NCBI RefSeq assembly: GCF_048544455.1
Contig: NC_133537.1
Coordinates: forward strand, 69,907,634 to 69,971,633
DNA from: Silene latifolia
Lineage: Eukaryota; Streptophyta; Magnoliopsida; Caryophyllales; Caryophyllaceae
Length of the DNA: 64,000 nt
Direction: 5' to 3'
Part shown: positions 12,651-23,641 of the stretch, piece by piece
Layout: every line of letters begins with the position of its first letter
Position numbering within the stretch: position 1 is the first letter of the stretch
Position numbers and translations under genes: made by a program
The notes under the pieces: model-generated
What the model was told of the DNA's origin: nothing
Databases searched by the model: none
The model's input: only the letters and a program-made list of their open reading frames with translations

Positions 12651-13042
12651 CCTGTGCCGGTCGACCGGCTATCGATCACCCAACCGGTAGCGCGCCTTCT
12701 TGTAATTTTGGAGTTAAACTTTGGAATTTACTGGCGTGTGTGTTCTGCCGGTGGACCGGCTGCCGGCCTGCCTGCAGAACACACTCTTCTATACTCCAAT
12801 TCCTTTCCTTGGTGCGTCTTCTACCGGTTGGCCGGTTACCGGTGCATGTACCGGTAGCGAGACCATTGCTCTTTTTCTTCTTCTTCTTCTATCTTTAATT
12901 CAAGGTTGTTGTGCTCTGTCGGTGGACCGGCTGCCGGCCTGCCGGCAGAGCATACTTCTTCAGCTTTTCCACTTTCCCTTGTAGTGACAGGTGGGGGTGT
13001 TCTGCCGGTGGCTGGACCGGCTGTCAGTCTGCCGGCAGAACA
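12651..13042. repeat. Five GC-rich palindromic modules inside the 3' LTR of B
   Basis: Modules at about 12651-12695, 12741-12783, 12820-12862, 12911-12952 and 12997-13042. The fullest read CTGCCGGTGGACCGGCTGCC then GGCCTGCCGGCAG, a near-perfect stem of CTGCCGGT/ACCGGCAG type. They lie upstream of the TATA box on the element's strand, that is in U3. Confidence 0.8.
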
Positions 13043-13286
13043 TGTTTCTTCAGGTTTTTCACCCCCTTTTCTTCTCAAGCTAACACGAGTTAGCTTCTTC
13101 ACTCGATCTTCATTCCGTCTTGACTTTTCCGAGGCCAATCCCCTACAAAAGGAGTACGGGGAGTCATAATAACGATGTACATGAAATGAAGGGCAAAACG
13201 CGAGCGTTAGTGAGCTATAAACGTCCTATAGAAGGCAAAATGCATGAGAAACGGGAAGTGAAATGGTATAAACTTATCACATATCA

Positions 13287-14841
13287 AATCTCCCCACACT
13301 AAAGCATTACTCGTCCTCGAGTAAGAGAATGAATCATGCAAGACCCTTATTTAAAGTGCACTATTAATAGCCGATGGTAGGCAATTAACGGGCCTCCTCC
13401 GTCCCTTCAACTCACGTTGAAATGCAATGGGGTATGCACCTCCATGCAAGGCAAGTGGAGGCTTGCGGAAAAATGCGATGCATTCACATGAAGCACATAG
13501 TCAAAGAATAGAATGCATCTAACAAAAATGGTCCACTTTCCTCATCTAAGTGGCTGAGTTTCTTGCTTTTAAAAACGTGGTTTTGGTCGGGAAATACCGT
13601 CTCAGAACTCCAACCGAGGTGCCAACTCCCTAAGGGTGGCGTCAAGTGACCAAGTGTGACCGCTAGAGCTCAAGAAACAAATTCAAGAGCGGGGAAAAAG
13701 GGGAAAAAAAGTTGGTTCATCAAGTCTACGGACTAACACAAGATTCAATCAAGGCCCATGACTAAGAGGACCTAGGTCAACAACATCCTCACGATTTCAC
13801 TCGTCACTCATTTAAAGACAGGGTGTTTTTGTACAAAAAGTAGCCAAACACTCTCCTACTATGACTCGCGAGGACGTCTCCGCAATCTAATGTGTAAAAC
13901 AATCCTATGATCGAATGGGTTGCAAAAGATGAGAAATGCACGTAGTATGAAATAAGGGATGCATCGGGGCTAGGGAGAAGGACAAAACGGGGTTGTTGCA
14001 AGCAACATTTGGACATGAGAGGCTTAAACCAAGAATGGTCCAACTACCATTTTTCCTCCTCTTATTGCAACATATGAGACACGTCTACCCCATAACATAG
14101 GCTTGATTACCATAACTATGCAAAAATTGCATAAACCCGACTCAAATTGGAAAAATGTTAGAACCTTTTAACAAACCCTTACACTCGGCCCTTATTAGGA
14201 CACAATGGATAACGTCTACACCCTAACAAAGAATTTGATACTCAAACTCATGCAAAAATTGTGAAAACCCGATCCACTTGGAAAAACATCATAAGGCTAA
14301 GTATTTTGCAACGGCTTTTTCTTCCCCAAAATGATGAATAGGGGAGTTGCAAGCTCTTTCTTTATTTCTAAAATAAACATTTACAATCACAAGCTAATTC
14401 TTTTTTGAATTTTTCTCAAGACTTTTCAAATTTTCTATTTTGTTTTCTTTTCTTTCATTTCTTCATTTCTTTTCCCAAAACCTCTTATTTATTTACAATT
14501 GCCAAAACACCAATACTCCGACCCAAAAATGGACCCAAGACACCGTCTATCTCACTAACTACCAACAACGCCTCGTTCTTGATTAAGGAAGGTTTTTTAT
14601 GGGATGTAGTTCATTTTGTGGTTATGCTAAATGAAAATAGGCTCAGGCTCGAAGTGGTGCATGCAAAAAGGGAACTAATATAGAGGTTCAAAATAAGGCT
14701 TATTTAGGCTATGTGAGGCTCAATTATTTGTAACAAATTCATTTCATAAAACGTGCATGAAAAAGAGAGCAACCCATAATCTAAGGATAGGATAACACAC
14801 TTATGCGTCTAGACAAAACACGTCTCGCGAGGAGACCTACT
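13287..14841 (-). other. Polypurine tract and 3' noncoding region of element B
   Basis: The bases next to the 3' LTR read GTGTGGGGAGATT on the minus strand (13287-13299), a polypurine tract. The rest is AT-rich without a gene and matches the 3' noncoding tract of element A. It stops at 14841, where element D is inserted; A continues at that point (near 805) with sequence not found again in B. Confidence 0.7.
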
Positions 14842-17292
14842 TGTAGCTACCCAGTATCTGCTGAGACTCCAACAAACACCCGATGATTATCGGACTACAA
14901 CATGTTTTGGAATCGCGGCATTTGATCGACAGTATGTGTACAACTTTACGTCGGAAAACTTAAAACGATTTCGAAAATAAAACATTTCAAAACATTTCAA
15001 AAATACCTGGAGTGTTTAATGCACGACGACGGGGTCGCAATGACACTAACTAGAGTCAAAACCGACACCAGACAAAAAACCGACTCGAAAATTCAAATCC
15101 CGACTCCAACAACGAGTCAAACCAAGTCAACCACAAAAAACAAACATTTCAAACCTTCTACCTTAAGTTTTCCCGGATTCATGAATGGTCAAGTACCAAA
15201 CATGTGACTACAAAACCTAGGATAGAACAAATCATGATTGCGTTTGTTGTGAAAGTGACAACACAGCTCGAAGACCCGCAACATGGCTCGCGCCTCTTTG
15301 AGCAGCCCAGGTGGCCACGTCGCTCAAAACTCACACAACCACTCATTCTCCTATAAATACCCCTCAAATGCCACCCATTTGAGAGTTACGCGAGTGTCCG
15401 CCCCCTCTTTTCTCCCTTCAAATTCTCGACTCGACTTTTAAAGTCACAATCCGACGCGTATTTACGACCTACCGATCGTAAACACGAGCCTTACACATTT
15501 TTTGGTACCGTCATTGTGCATTAAATCACTTGACCGACCACTTCGACCACTACACCATCACTAAACTTTTAAAACATTCTTTTACTTACCAAAACGGTTT
15601 TAAACCGAGTTTTTTCCGATCAAACGAGTTGTTACACTTACGTCGGTCACTCGCCATAACCAAACATGTAAGTATGAGGGTGTAAAAATCCTCTTTTATT
15701 ATGTTTTCATTTGTTTCATGACTCTAACATGCTAAAACATGCATAACATGAACCAAAACATGGAATACACGAGCCAAAATCGATTTTTGGTCCGAGGCGT
15801 AAGCCCCTTAGGTCGCCAACTAGCCCGCGCCTAAATGGGGTATTCAGACCAGAGATCAACCGTGTTTGTTCTCGTTATTTCCCTTAATCCATTTTTCATA
15901 TTTGTAATCGGTTTTCACCATTTCAAGTATTTTCGAACCATTGTTATTTTATTTCACATGTTTTAACCATAAAGCATTGTTCACCCTTGGTTCCTCGTAC
16001 CATGACGGTTAAATCCGTGTTTCGGTGATAATATTTGGTTAATGACATTTAGAAGGTATTTTAAAGCCTTTCATTTCATTTCTTTACATTTTCAAACAAA
16101 CATATTAGTCACCAACACAAAGTCATCCTTGGTTCTACATACCATGCCGGATTTTAACACGGGTACGATGATGAGTATCGACTAATAACATTCAAATGGA
16201 CTTAAAACAATTAGTCCATAATCATTTTCAAAACTATTCATGTCAAGTTTGTCAAATCGAAACCGACACCGAATATTATCAAAATAATGATGATTATTCA
16301 AGTCGAGTTCTTCAAATCAACAAATGCGGTCTAAACGACCCCTTCAAATAAAACCGAGTTCAAATACCCATTTTCAACACGTTTTCTAAAAGGTAAGAAC
16401 ACGGCACATAAACCGTGGGTTAACCCGCGCCTAAACAGGCTCTCCATTTCTCATTTTCAAAAGAAGAGGGAAGCCCTTTGTATCGCCAGCTGGCTCGCGC
16501 CTCATGTAGCTGTCTGATGCAGGGTTGTTCCCTTCCAGCATTAGTCTAGGACGATCCCGACTCCGGTTAACCCGGATATAGGACGGATCAGATGACTATT
16601 TGATTATCCAAAACCATATTTGCAAAATGCCTTACTAAGACAAATGGATCATGTTATGCACCCTAAACCTAATACGGTAAATGGATGTTTAATTTCCGTC
16701 TTGCATGCAAATCAACCATTAATCCAACTCGACATCTTATACTTGATACTTGGATTAAATCAACCGACTTAGAAAGCTCTCACATGTTAGGTTTAAATTA
16801 TTGGATGTGCATTCATGCATTTAAACCGTTGATACAACTTTTGCATTCAACCAACCAAGATCGATCAGTAGAGGCCGCTAAACGCGGGCGGGATTGGGTG
16901 TCTGATTAAAGGGCTTCCCAATACGTACCTTCACCTCTTACTCAGAAACTTTGGATAGTGGACGACCTTATCTAGGGCGTACGAGAGTCATTCTAGAGAT
17001 AGGATGCTAAAGAGGGACGATTTCCTTATCTTTAGTACCTATGTCAAACGCTGCTTTGTGCTTCGATTTGACCGAGGTATAAAGTGGAATTCGAACGGGT
17101 TCCAGGCATCCCATAAATGCTTGGTGGCGACTCCGAACATCTCTAATCGTTTCGATACCCTTACCGAGACGAAACCGACCGATCTAAAACGATCCGGTCG
17201 AAAGCATTTTTACGCCGCCGAGCGTGGCTTTCAAAAAGAGACCGCTGTATGTCCACAGATCGAAGTGGGCTTGCAGGTGGGCCATGTCCACA
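14842..17292 (+). repeat. 5' LTR of element D
   Basis: Begins TGTAGCTACCC and ends ATGTCCACA just before the primer site. It shares with the LTR of C a TGTAG start, a CCCG.TGATGATT block near the start, the start-site motif CGCGAGTGTCCGCCC, a TGGCGACTCC block and a TCCACA end, although most of the sequence differs. It holds GC-rich CGCCAGCTGGCTCGCGCC-like motifs near 15290, 15810, 16430 and 16485. No partner copy is in the window. Confidence 0.8.
15351..15358 (+). promoter_or_regulatory. TATA box of element D LTR
   Basis: CTATAAATACCCC, followed about 30 bases later by ACGCGAGTGTCCGCCCC, which is also found at the same distance after the TATA box in the LTRs of element C. This fits a conserved transcription start. 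Confidence 0.65.
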
Positions 17293-17295
17293 GAT

Positions 17296-17313
17296 TGGCG
17301 ACTCCGTTGGGGA
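17296..17313 (+). other. Primer binding site of element D
   Basis: TGGCGACTCCGTTGGGGA, three bases after the LTR end. Only two mismatches from the site of element C (30956-30973). It resembles the Arg-tRNA-type site of Ogre/Tat elements, from memory and not checked. Confidence 0.75.
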
Positions 17314-18730
17314 TAACTAGGACACTTACGTCTTTGTGATCCCTAGATGGTGAGACTCGAACGAGGTCTTGGTTGGAATGCATTAATTGATATTACAGTC
17401 ACGGTCGGGTTCCTTGTCCAGGCCCACAACCTAACCCTTTTCGACCAATTGGCTCGTTTCGTCGGCGTGAGTTTTCTCATCCCCGCGTTTCGAATCCCGA
17501 TTGAGTCAAGTATACCGTTGACGTTACACATTTCTGTTTCGTCAAAGAGCTTTCATCACTTTCGAGCACGAGGCTATGGCACCCTCCTTACACATTTTGT
17601 TTGGATTGGTATCCCTCTCGCAAATCGGAGTTTGATTGCTTGGTGTGTAACCCACCCTTCTAAGCCAAAACCCGTGTCAGCATAATGCATAATATAATGA
17701 AACTGTGAGTGCTTATGTGATATCTGATCATAAGTCCTTCCGTGTCATTTTCAAATTTTCAAAAACACCTCTTTGCGCCGTTATAATGGCCATTTCAAAC
17801 CTCGGTCTTTCGCCAACCGATGCACGCCTTTCTAGGCCGTCGTAATGACGATTTTCAAACCTGGTTTTGTATAACCATTTCAACACGCCTTTCTAGGCCG
17901 TCTTAATGACGATTTTCAAACCCGGTTTTGTATAACCATTTCAACACGCCTTTCTAGGCCGTCGTAATGACGATTTTCAAACTCGGTTTTGTATAACAAT
18001 TTCAACACGCCTTTCTAGGCCGTCATAATGACGATTTTCAAACCTAGTTTTGTATAACCATTTCAAAATCACCTTTCTACGCCGTTATAATCGCCACGTC
18101 TAGACACGGATTTTAACCCGTTTCGCGCCGACAATGGCTTTCTTTCAAAACCCGAGAAAAGCACACACCCTCTTCTCGAGACACTTTCGAGGTCCCGAGG
18201 ACCATACATCGTCCCCGAGACCTCTTCAAACATTTTCAAACTCGATTTTCAAAACATACAATTTTGAATTTTTAAACCGTCTTGGGAAACGATGCATTGT
18301 TTTCCGAGCCGACTCAAACTCAAATCGTCTTTTGTAAATAAACTTAAGACAACCTTTTCAACTGATTGACTTGCGGAGATTTCTATCTTCGGAAGCCGCC
18401 CATTTAAAAGCGACAAATGAATCTTTTTGAAAATTTTTATTTTCGAAAACTTCAGTCCGCCATTCTAATTCCGCCTCGTGTCTATCGAGTCAAAGCAAAC
18501 GTACTTATGGGTCTTTACTTATGAGTCGTCTCGCCACGAGACCCGTCCAATGGCGTCACGCCGTCATGTTGGAGTCGTGTCAAAGGTTCGATCAAACACA
18601 GTCACGTCATAAATCGAGTCAGCACCGAGGGACCACACACGGTCGCCCCGTCTTGTTGAGTCTGTCTTTATCTCGTCCTCTGCGTTGTCTTCGTTTAGTC
18701 TTGGAACCGTGTCGGATTGAGTTGTAATGT
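17314..18730 (+). other. Untranslated leader of element D
   Basis: Long leader between primer site and gag, with no supported gene. It contains the 61-bp tandem repeat described separately. Long leaders are common in Tat elements. Confidence 0.6.
17762..18095 (+). repeat. 61-bp tandem repeat in the leader of D
   Basis: About five copies. The landmark CACGCCTTTCTAGGCCGT starts at 17823, 17884, 17945 and 18006, exactly 61 bases apart, with diverged half copies before and after. Each unit also has AATGACGATTTTCAAA and GGTTTTGTATAACCATT. Confidence 0.85.
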
Positions 18731-18735
18731 GAGCC

Positions 18736-20006
18736 ATTTTTCTGCCTCAGAGCCATAGCCCCGTCTTCAGCTTCATCCAACAACAACAATGATAACAACA
18801 GAGATGTCACAACTGATCAGCTAGCCAGCCTGCTTACCGCTCTTAAGGTCACCCTGGACCGCGTCGAGACCCGTATCGACGCCCTAGAGAACAAGGAAAC
18901 TGGGGAATATAATACCCCACCCTCGATCGAAACCGAGAAGAGATCGAAACTCTTGGAAGAAGACTCCTAGCCCGGGGTAACAATATCCATCTTGAGAACA
19001 ACCGAAGGTTCGAGCCTGTCGGGGACCAGTTACCTGACAACTTCACCTTGACTGACGTACCTAAGTTCAAGGGAGTGGAGGACCCACTCAACCATATCCG
19101 TATTTCAAGGACTACATGGCCATTAAGGGGGTCAAACAGGAGCTCTTTACCCGGATCTTCTCATCCTCTTTGGAGCCGATTCCTCGCCAATGATACTACT
19201 CCTTGGACCCGAAAAACCTTACTACTTGGGATGAGATCGCAGTTGAGTTTGCCAAGCAGTATGCCGACAACGTCGAAATCCAGGCCAACACCCGCACTCT
19301 CGAGGTGTTAACCCAAAACGACAAGGAAGGGTTCACTGAGTTCCTAACCCGTTGGAGGAGGGTGAGTACTCAATTGGTCAGTAAACCGAGTGAATCAACT
19401 CTGGTGGAAAAATTTGTCAACAATCTCCGCTCGGTTTATGCTAACCTACTGAGGTATTAGAATATCAAAACTTTTCAAGATCTGCAGATTCTGGGGACGC
19501 GTATTGAGGACGACCTCCGAAAGGGTGTCTTAGCAAAGACCACTGGCAGGGGTTACCAGGGATCCACCTCAACCGGATCTCGCCCTTACGGTCAGACAAA
19601 CAAGATTGATGAGGTCAACCTCGTCGAACCATCTGCCAAGAAAACCGAGCGCCCCCAGAAAGTGTTCACCAACATAGGGCCGACTTATGCAAGTGCCCTG
19701 AAAAGGCTCATGGACCAGGGGAAGCTACAACCGATCGGACCCACCCCGGATCCGACCGACGCCAAGAAGTCCCGATTTTGGAACCCCAACGCCTACTGCC
19801 AGTATCATCGAGGGAAGGGGCATGATACCGAAAATTGCTTCAAACTCAAACACCTCATTCAAGACGTGATTGAGAAGGGATATTTGCCTCTACCCCCACC
19901 AACTAAACCGAATAACAAGACGAATCCTCTGAGAATTCATGCCATCTCTGACGATGAGCCGACCCTAGACTGCTCTCACCTCATTTTGCCGATTGACGAC
20001 GAGTGA
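18736..20006 (+). pseudogene. gag of element D
   Basis: Begins in frame with an asparagine-rich stretch and TTDQLASLLTALKVTLDRVE (about 18780-18870), shifts frame near 18950, passes DNFTLTDVPKFKGVEDPLNH, and has a retrotransposon gag core at 19203-19460 (TTWDEIAVEFAKQY ... LVEKFVNNL). The C-terminal part (19662-20006) has FTNIGPTYASALKRL and the zinc-binding pattern C-x2-H-x4-H-x4-C in CQYHRGKGHDTENC. A stop ends this frame at 20006, and the next frame goes on with VNVLEKD, as the uninterrupted gag of element C does. Several frameshifts make it non-functional as it stands. Confidence 0.8.
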
Positions 20007-20255
20007 ATGTTCTGGAAAAGGATCCTTCAGACGGAGTGTTTGTGTTTAGTGCTGCCACCATGCTCACTATGTTTCAACAAGTTGAAGAGGCAATAGCCAG
20101 CCTCTCTGAAAGAATCACCCGACTCGACGACGCCTACCGTCGACTCATCTTCAATCCCCCAACACCGCGCCCACGGGAGAATTCCCCAAGCATTCAAAAC
20201 TACCCACCCCAGGATGGATTGCTCCCGCGACCATTCTAGCATAGACCTCACGAAA

Positions 20256-20335
20256 ATCACCTTCAAAATAATCACCTTCAAAATAATCACCTTCAAAATA
20301 ATCACCTTCAAAATAACTACCCTCAAAATAACTAC
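20256..20335 (+). repeat. 15-bp microsatellite-like repeat in the gag-protease linker of D
   Basis: Four to five copies of CACCTTCAAAATAAT followed by TACCCTCAAAATAAC variants. In the pol frame each codes for HLQNN or YPQNN, giving a glutamine/asparagine-rich linker. Confidence 0.8.
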
Positions 20336-20407
20336 CCCCATAAAAATCGCTCTCACAAAAATATTCCCCACAAGAACTACCCACCGAGGAATACCCCTCC
20401 AAGGTAA

Positions 20408-21691
20408 CCTCGAGACTCTAAAATTAACGGCATATGGAGGGATGATGTTGAGGATGTCTATATCCTCCCAGGGAAGGAGAAGCAGACGAAAGAAATCGGA
20501 CATCTCACCCGGTCCGGACGTCCCTATCAAAATCCGAACAATCCGACGGTCATTCCAACAACGAATGACCAAATCGTCCCAGAGGTAGACACTCAACCAA
20601 AGGCCCCCGAGAACTCAATCCTGAAACAGCTCCAGAAAGCAAAAGCCGAAATCTCAGTTTGGCAACTTATCGCAACGTCTTTTGAGCACCGACAGACCTT
20701 GCTGCAGGCCTTAGGAAAATTAACCGTGCCCTCCACCTCTTCCCCAGAAGAAATAGTGGCGCACATGACGAGAGACGCCCTTGATCTGAGTAACCCGGTC
20801 GTCTTCTCCGACGAGGATATCCCTCCATTTGGAGCCAATCATAACCTGGCCCTGTACATCACCGTACAATGCCTCCAGAAAAATATACCAATGGACCTCG
20901 TGGATAACGGTTCCGCCGTGAATGTCATTCCTCTCAAAACTTCCCACAGGCTGGGTGTCAAGGAATCTGATTTGATCCCAACGAATCAAGGAGTACGCGC
21001 CTACGACGGCACTCATCGCAAGGTCGCTGGGCTAGTCACTTTGACCGTCGCAACCGGACTCTTAGAAAGACAAACCAGTTTTCAAGTGGTCGACATTGAC
21101 GCGTCCTTCAACATGCTCCTAGGACGTCCCTGGATTCACGCCGTCAAGGCGGTCACATCAACGCTCCATCAGAAGATCAGGGTCCCCTTCAACGAGAAAA
21201 CAATCACGATTCCCGCTTCCCCAATCAAAGCAGTTATGAAAAGGGGGATAGCCTCCCAAGCCATTGAGGAGGACGACAATGGAATGTGGGGTTTCCAAGC
21301 CATAAACGCCATAACTGATGAATCGGCGACCTCTGAGTGTGACCCGTTCACCAACCTCACGGTCAACCGTATTATGATGCGCCAGGGTTACTTCCCGGGT
21401 TTGTCGCTCAATCCACTAAAGGACCCATTGCCTCCTTTGAAACAGGCTAAGGTCCCCAACATTCCCTTCGGGCTGGGGTACGAACCTACTGACCAAGATA
21501 TCCGGGAGATGAACCTCCTAATCCGAAAACGCAAGATGCACGGGGTTATCCTCCGTCCTTACCACCTGATTCTCAACGGATACTTTGTCCCCGAGGGAGA
21601 GTCCGAGCTCTACCACAGCTTTCCGGAACCGATCTATGACTCTGTGGCCAAGGCTAGGTACCCGGGAGTGGAAGTCTTCCAGGACTGCTAA
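20408..21691 (+). pseudogene. Protease region of element D polyprotein
   Basis: The frame is open from after a TAA at 20405-20407. It contains DVYILPGKEK and HLTRSGRPYQ, then the aspartic protease active site as VDNGSAVNVIPL (about 20900-20935) and a flap-side motif NMLLGRPWIHA (about 21110). Tat proteases normally carry DNGSA-type sites, so this one looks intact. A TAA at 21689-21691 ends it, but the same frame continues into RT. A further in-frame TAG lies upstream at 20237-20239. Confidence 0.8.
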
Positions 21692-23641
21692 TTCATTCCC
21701 GTCAACATCGAAGCTGCATCAATTGAGTCCAAGCCGTCACCATGCTTTGACGGACAAGCTGTCACTCTCCTCTTTGGGGAAGATAACGTCAAACACCTCG
21801 ACTATGAGGACATCATCAACATCGCCCTAAAAGACAATCAATTTGATCCAACCGCCTTGATCTATGATACTGACCCGGAGAAAGCTACCCAAGGCTGGAG
21901 GAAGACCGTCAAGTGGACCGATCGCCAAGGCCGCATTCTCAAGATAACAACTGGAGAAGGCCCTATGTTCAAAGAGGGAAGTGAAGAAGGATCTGAGTCC
22001 GAGTCTGAGTCCGAGTCAGAGTCTGTCATAGCTCCTAACACTCCTGATGTCCCAGTCAAGGTCCCCTTCCCACTGTTTTATCACAAAGTCGTGGCTGATT
22101 CAGAGGCTGAGTCTACTAGGGTCACCCCCACTCCCATGAAAGGTGACAACCTGGAGCCTGTTCTAGGGGCCACTTTCTCTGTTGTGTCGCCTCTGACTGA
22201 CCACGAGATGTCTGTCCTTTCCGAGCTTTTCGCTCGTGTCAACTTAATGAACGCTAAGTTTGCTTATGACTCGTCTCAATTTAACTGCAATGCGATTCTG
22301 AATGCCTATGAGGAATTTGACTTGAGTGACTACCCAACTCACTTAGCCAAAGAACTTGACAAACGGGAAACCAGAACCCCCATCATTCAGGAAACCAAAC
22401 CTATTAATGTAGGAACCGACAATACACCTCAAGAACTTAGGATAGGGACAACCCTGGACCCCTCGGAAAGACAACAGTTCATTGACCTCCTCAACGAATA
22501 CAAGGACGTGTTCGCCTGGTCTTACAGAGATATGCCTGGGATTGACAGAGAAATTGCAGAGCACCGGATACCCATTAAACCCGGAGCTAAACCTGTGAAA
22601 CAGAAGCTACGCCGGATGCGTCCTGAGTGGGCCCTAAAAATCAAGGAAGAGGTGGAAAAACAGTTCAAGGCTGGGTTCATGAAAGTGTCTGAATACTCTG
22701 ACTGGGTAGCCAACATTGTGCCGGTACCAAAGAAAGACGGAAGAATTTGGGTTTGCGTCGACTTCAGGGATCTGAACAAGGCAAGTTCAAAGGAGGACTT
22801 CCCTTTGCCACATGTTGACATTCTGGTGGACAACACTGCCGAACATGCTCTCCTATCATTCATGGACGGGTATGGTGGGTATAACCAGATTAAAATGGCT
22901 GAGGAAGACATGCACAAAACTGCGTTCACTACACAGTGGGGTACATATTGCTACACGGTCATTCCTTTCGGCCTCATCAACGCCGAGGCAACCTATCAGA
23001 GAACCGCTACCACTCTCCTACATGATATGATGCACAAGGAGGTAGAGGTATACGTCGATGACATGATCGTCAAATCGAAAGAGCGGGACGGCCACATCAA
23101 CGCCCTTCGGAAATTCTTCGCTCGTCTGCGAAAGTACAACATGAGACTAAATACTCAGAAGTGTGCATTCGGGGTCACCTCCGGAAAACTCTTGGGACAT
23201 GTCGTCAGCAAAAGAGGCATTGAGATTGATCCAACCAAAATCAAAGCCCTTCAACAAATGCCTCGGCCTAGGAACGAGAAGGAGATTCGGGGATTTCTCG
23301 GTCAGGTCCAATACATCAGCCGGTTCATTGCCAAGCTTACTATGATTTGTGAACCGATATTCAAGAAGCTTCGTGCCTCCGATCACACCGATTGGGACGA
23401 CGACTGTCAGAAAGCGTTCGACAGGATAAAGGAAATCATATCCAAACCTCCTGTCCTCATGCCGCCTCAACCGGGGATTCCTCTATCCCTATACCTGACT
23501 GTTACCAACACGGCCATGGGAGCAATGCTAGCACAAACAGTTGGCAACGAAGAGCGAGCCATCTACTACATCAGCAAAAAGTTCATTGAGTACGAGACGA
23601 GGTATACCCAACTGGAAAATACATGCCTTGCCCTAGTATAG
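21692..23641 (+). pseudogene. Reverse transcriptase region of element D polyprotein
   Basis: Same frame as the protease. After an acidic serine-glutamate tract (about 21990-22025, SESESESESE) the RT domain shows WVANIVPVPKKDGRIWVCVD, DFPLPHVD, a YGGYNQIKMA stretch, the FTTQWGTYCYTVIPFGL region and the catalytic box YVDDMIV (about 23050). The thumb and the start of RNase H follow (HTDWDDDCQKAFDRIK). It ends in a TAG at 23639-23641 in LALV*STKKLRHYM, where the family has a tryptophan codon TGG. All visible catalytic residues are intact. Confidence 0.88.

Larger units (their letters stand above)
11622..13286 (-). repeat. 3' LTR of element B
   Basis: Pairs with 51051-52711. Read on the minus strand it begins TGATATGTGATAAG and ends TTAATCATCA. 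It contains the palindromic modules at 12651-13042 and a TATA box at 12586-12593. Confidence 0.93.

Noticed and set aside
12644..13169. Several short frames on both strands in the LTR of B, also at 52069-52519
   Set aside because: They arise from the GC-rich palindromic modules, which are open in several frames, and the same frames occur in both LTRs.
20027..20596. Open frame of 189 codons on the minus strand
   Set aside because: It is antisense to the 15-bp repeat and the gag-protease linker of D; its repeated valine-isoleucine pattern comes from the microsatellite.
22522..22929. Open frame of 135 codons on the minus strand
   Set aside because: It lies entirely antisense to the RT domain of D and has no features of its own.
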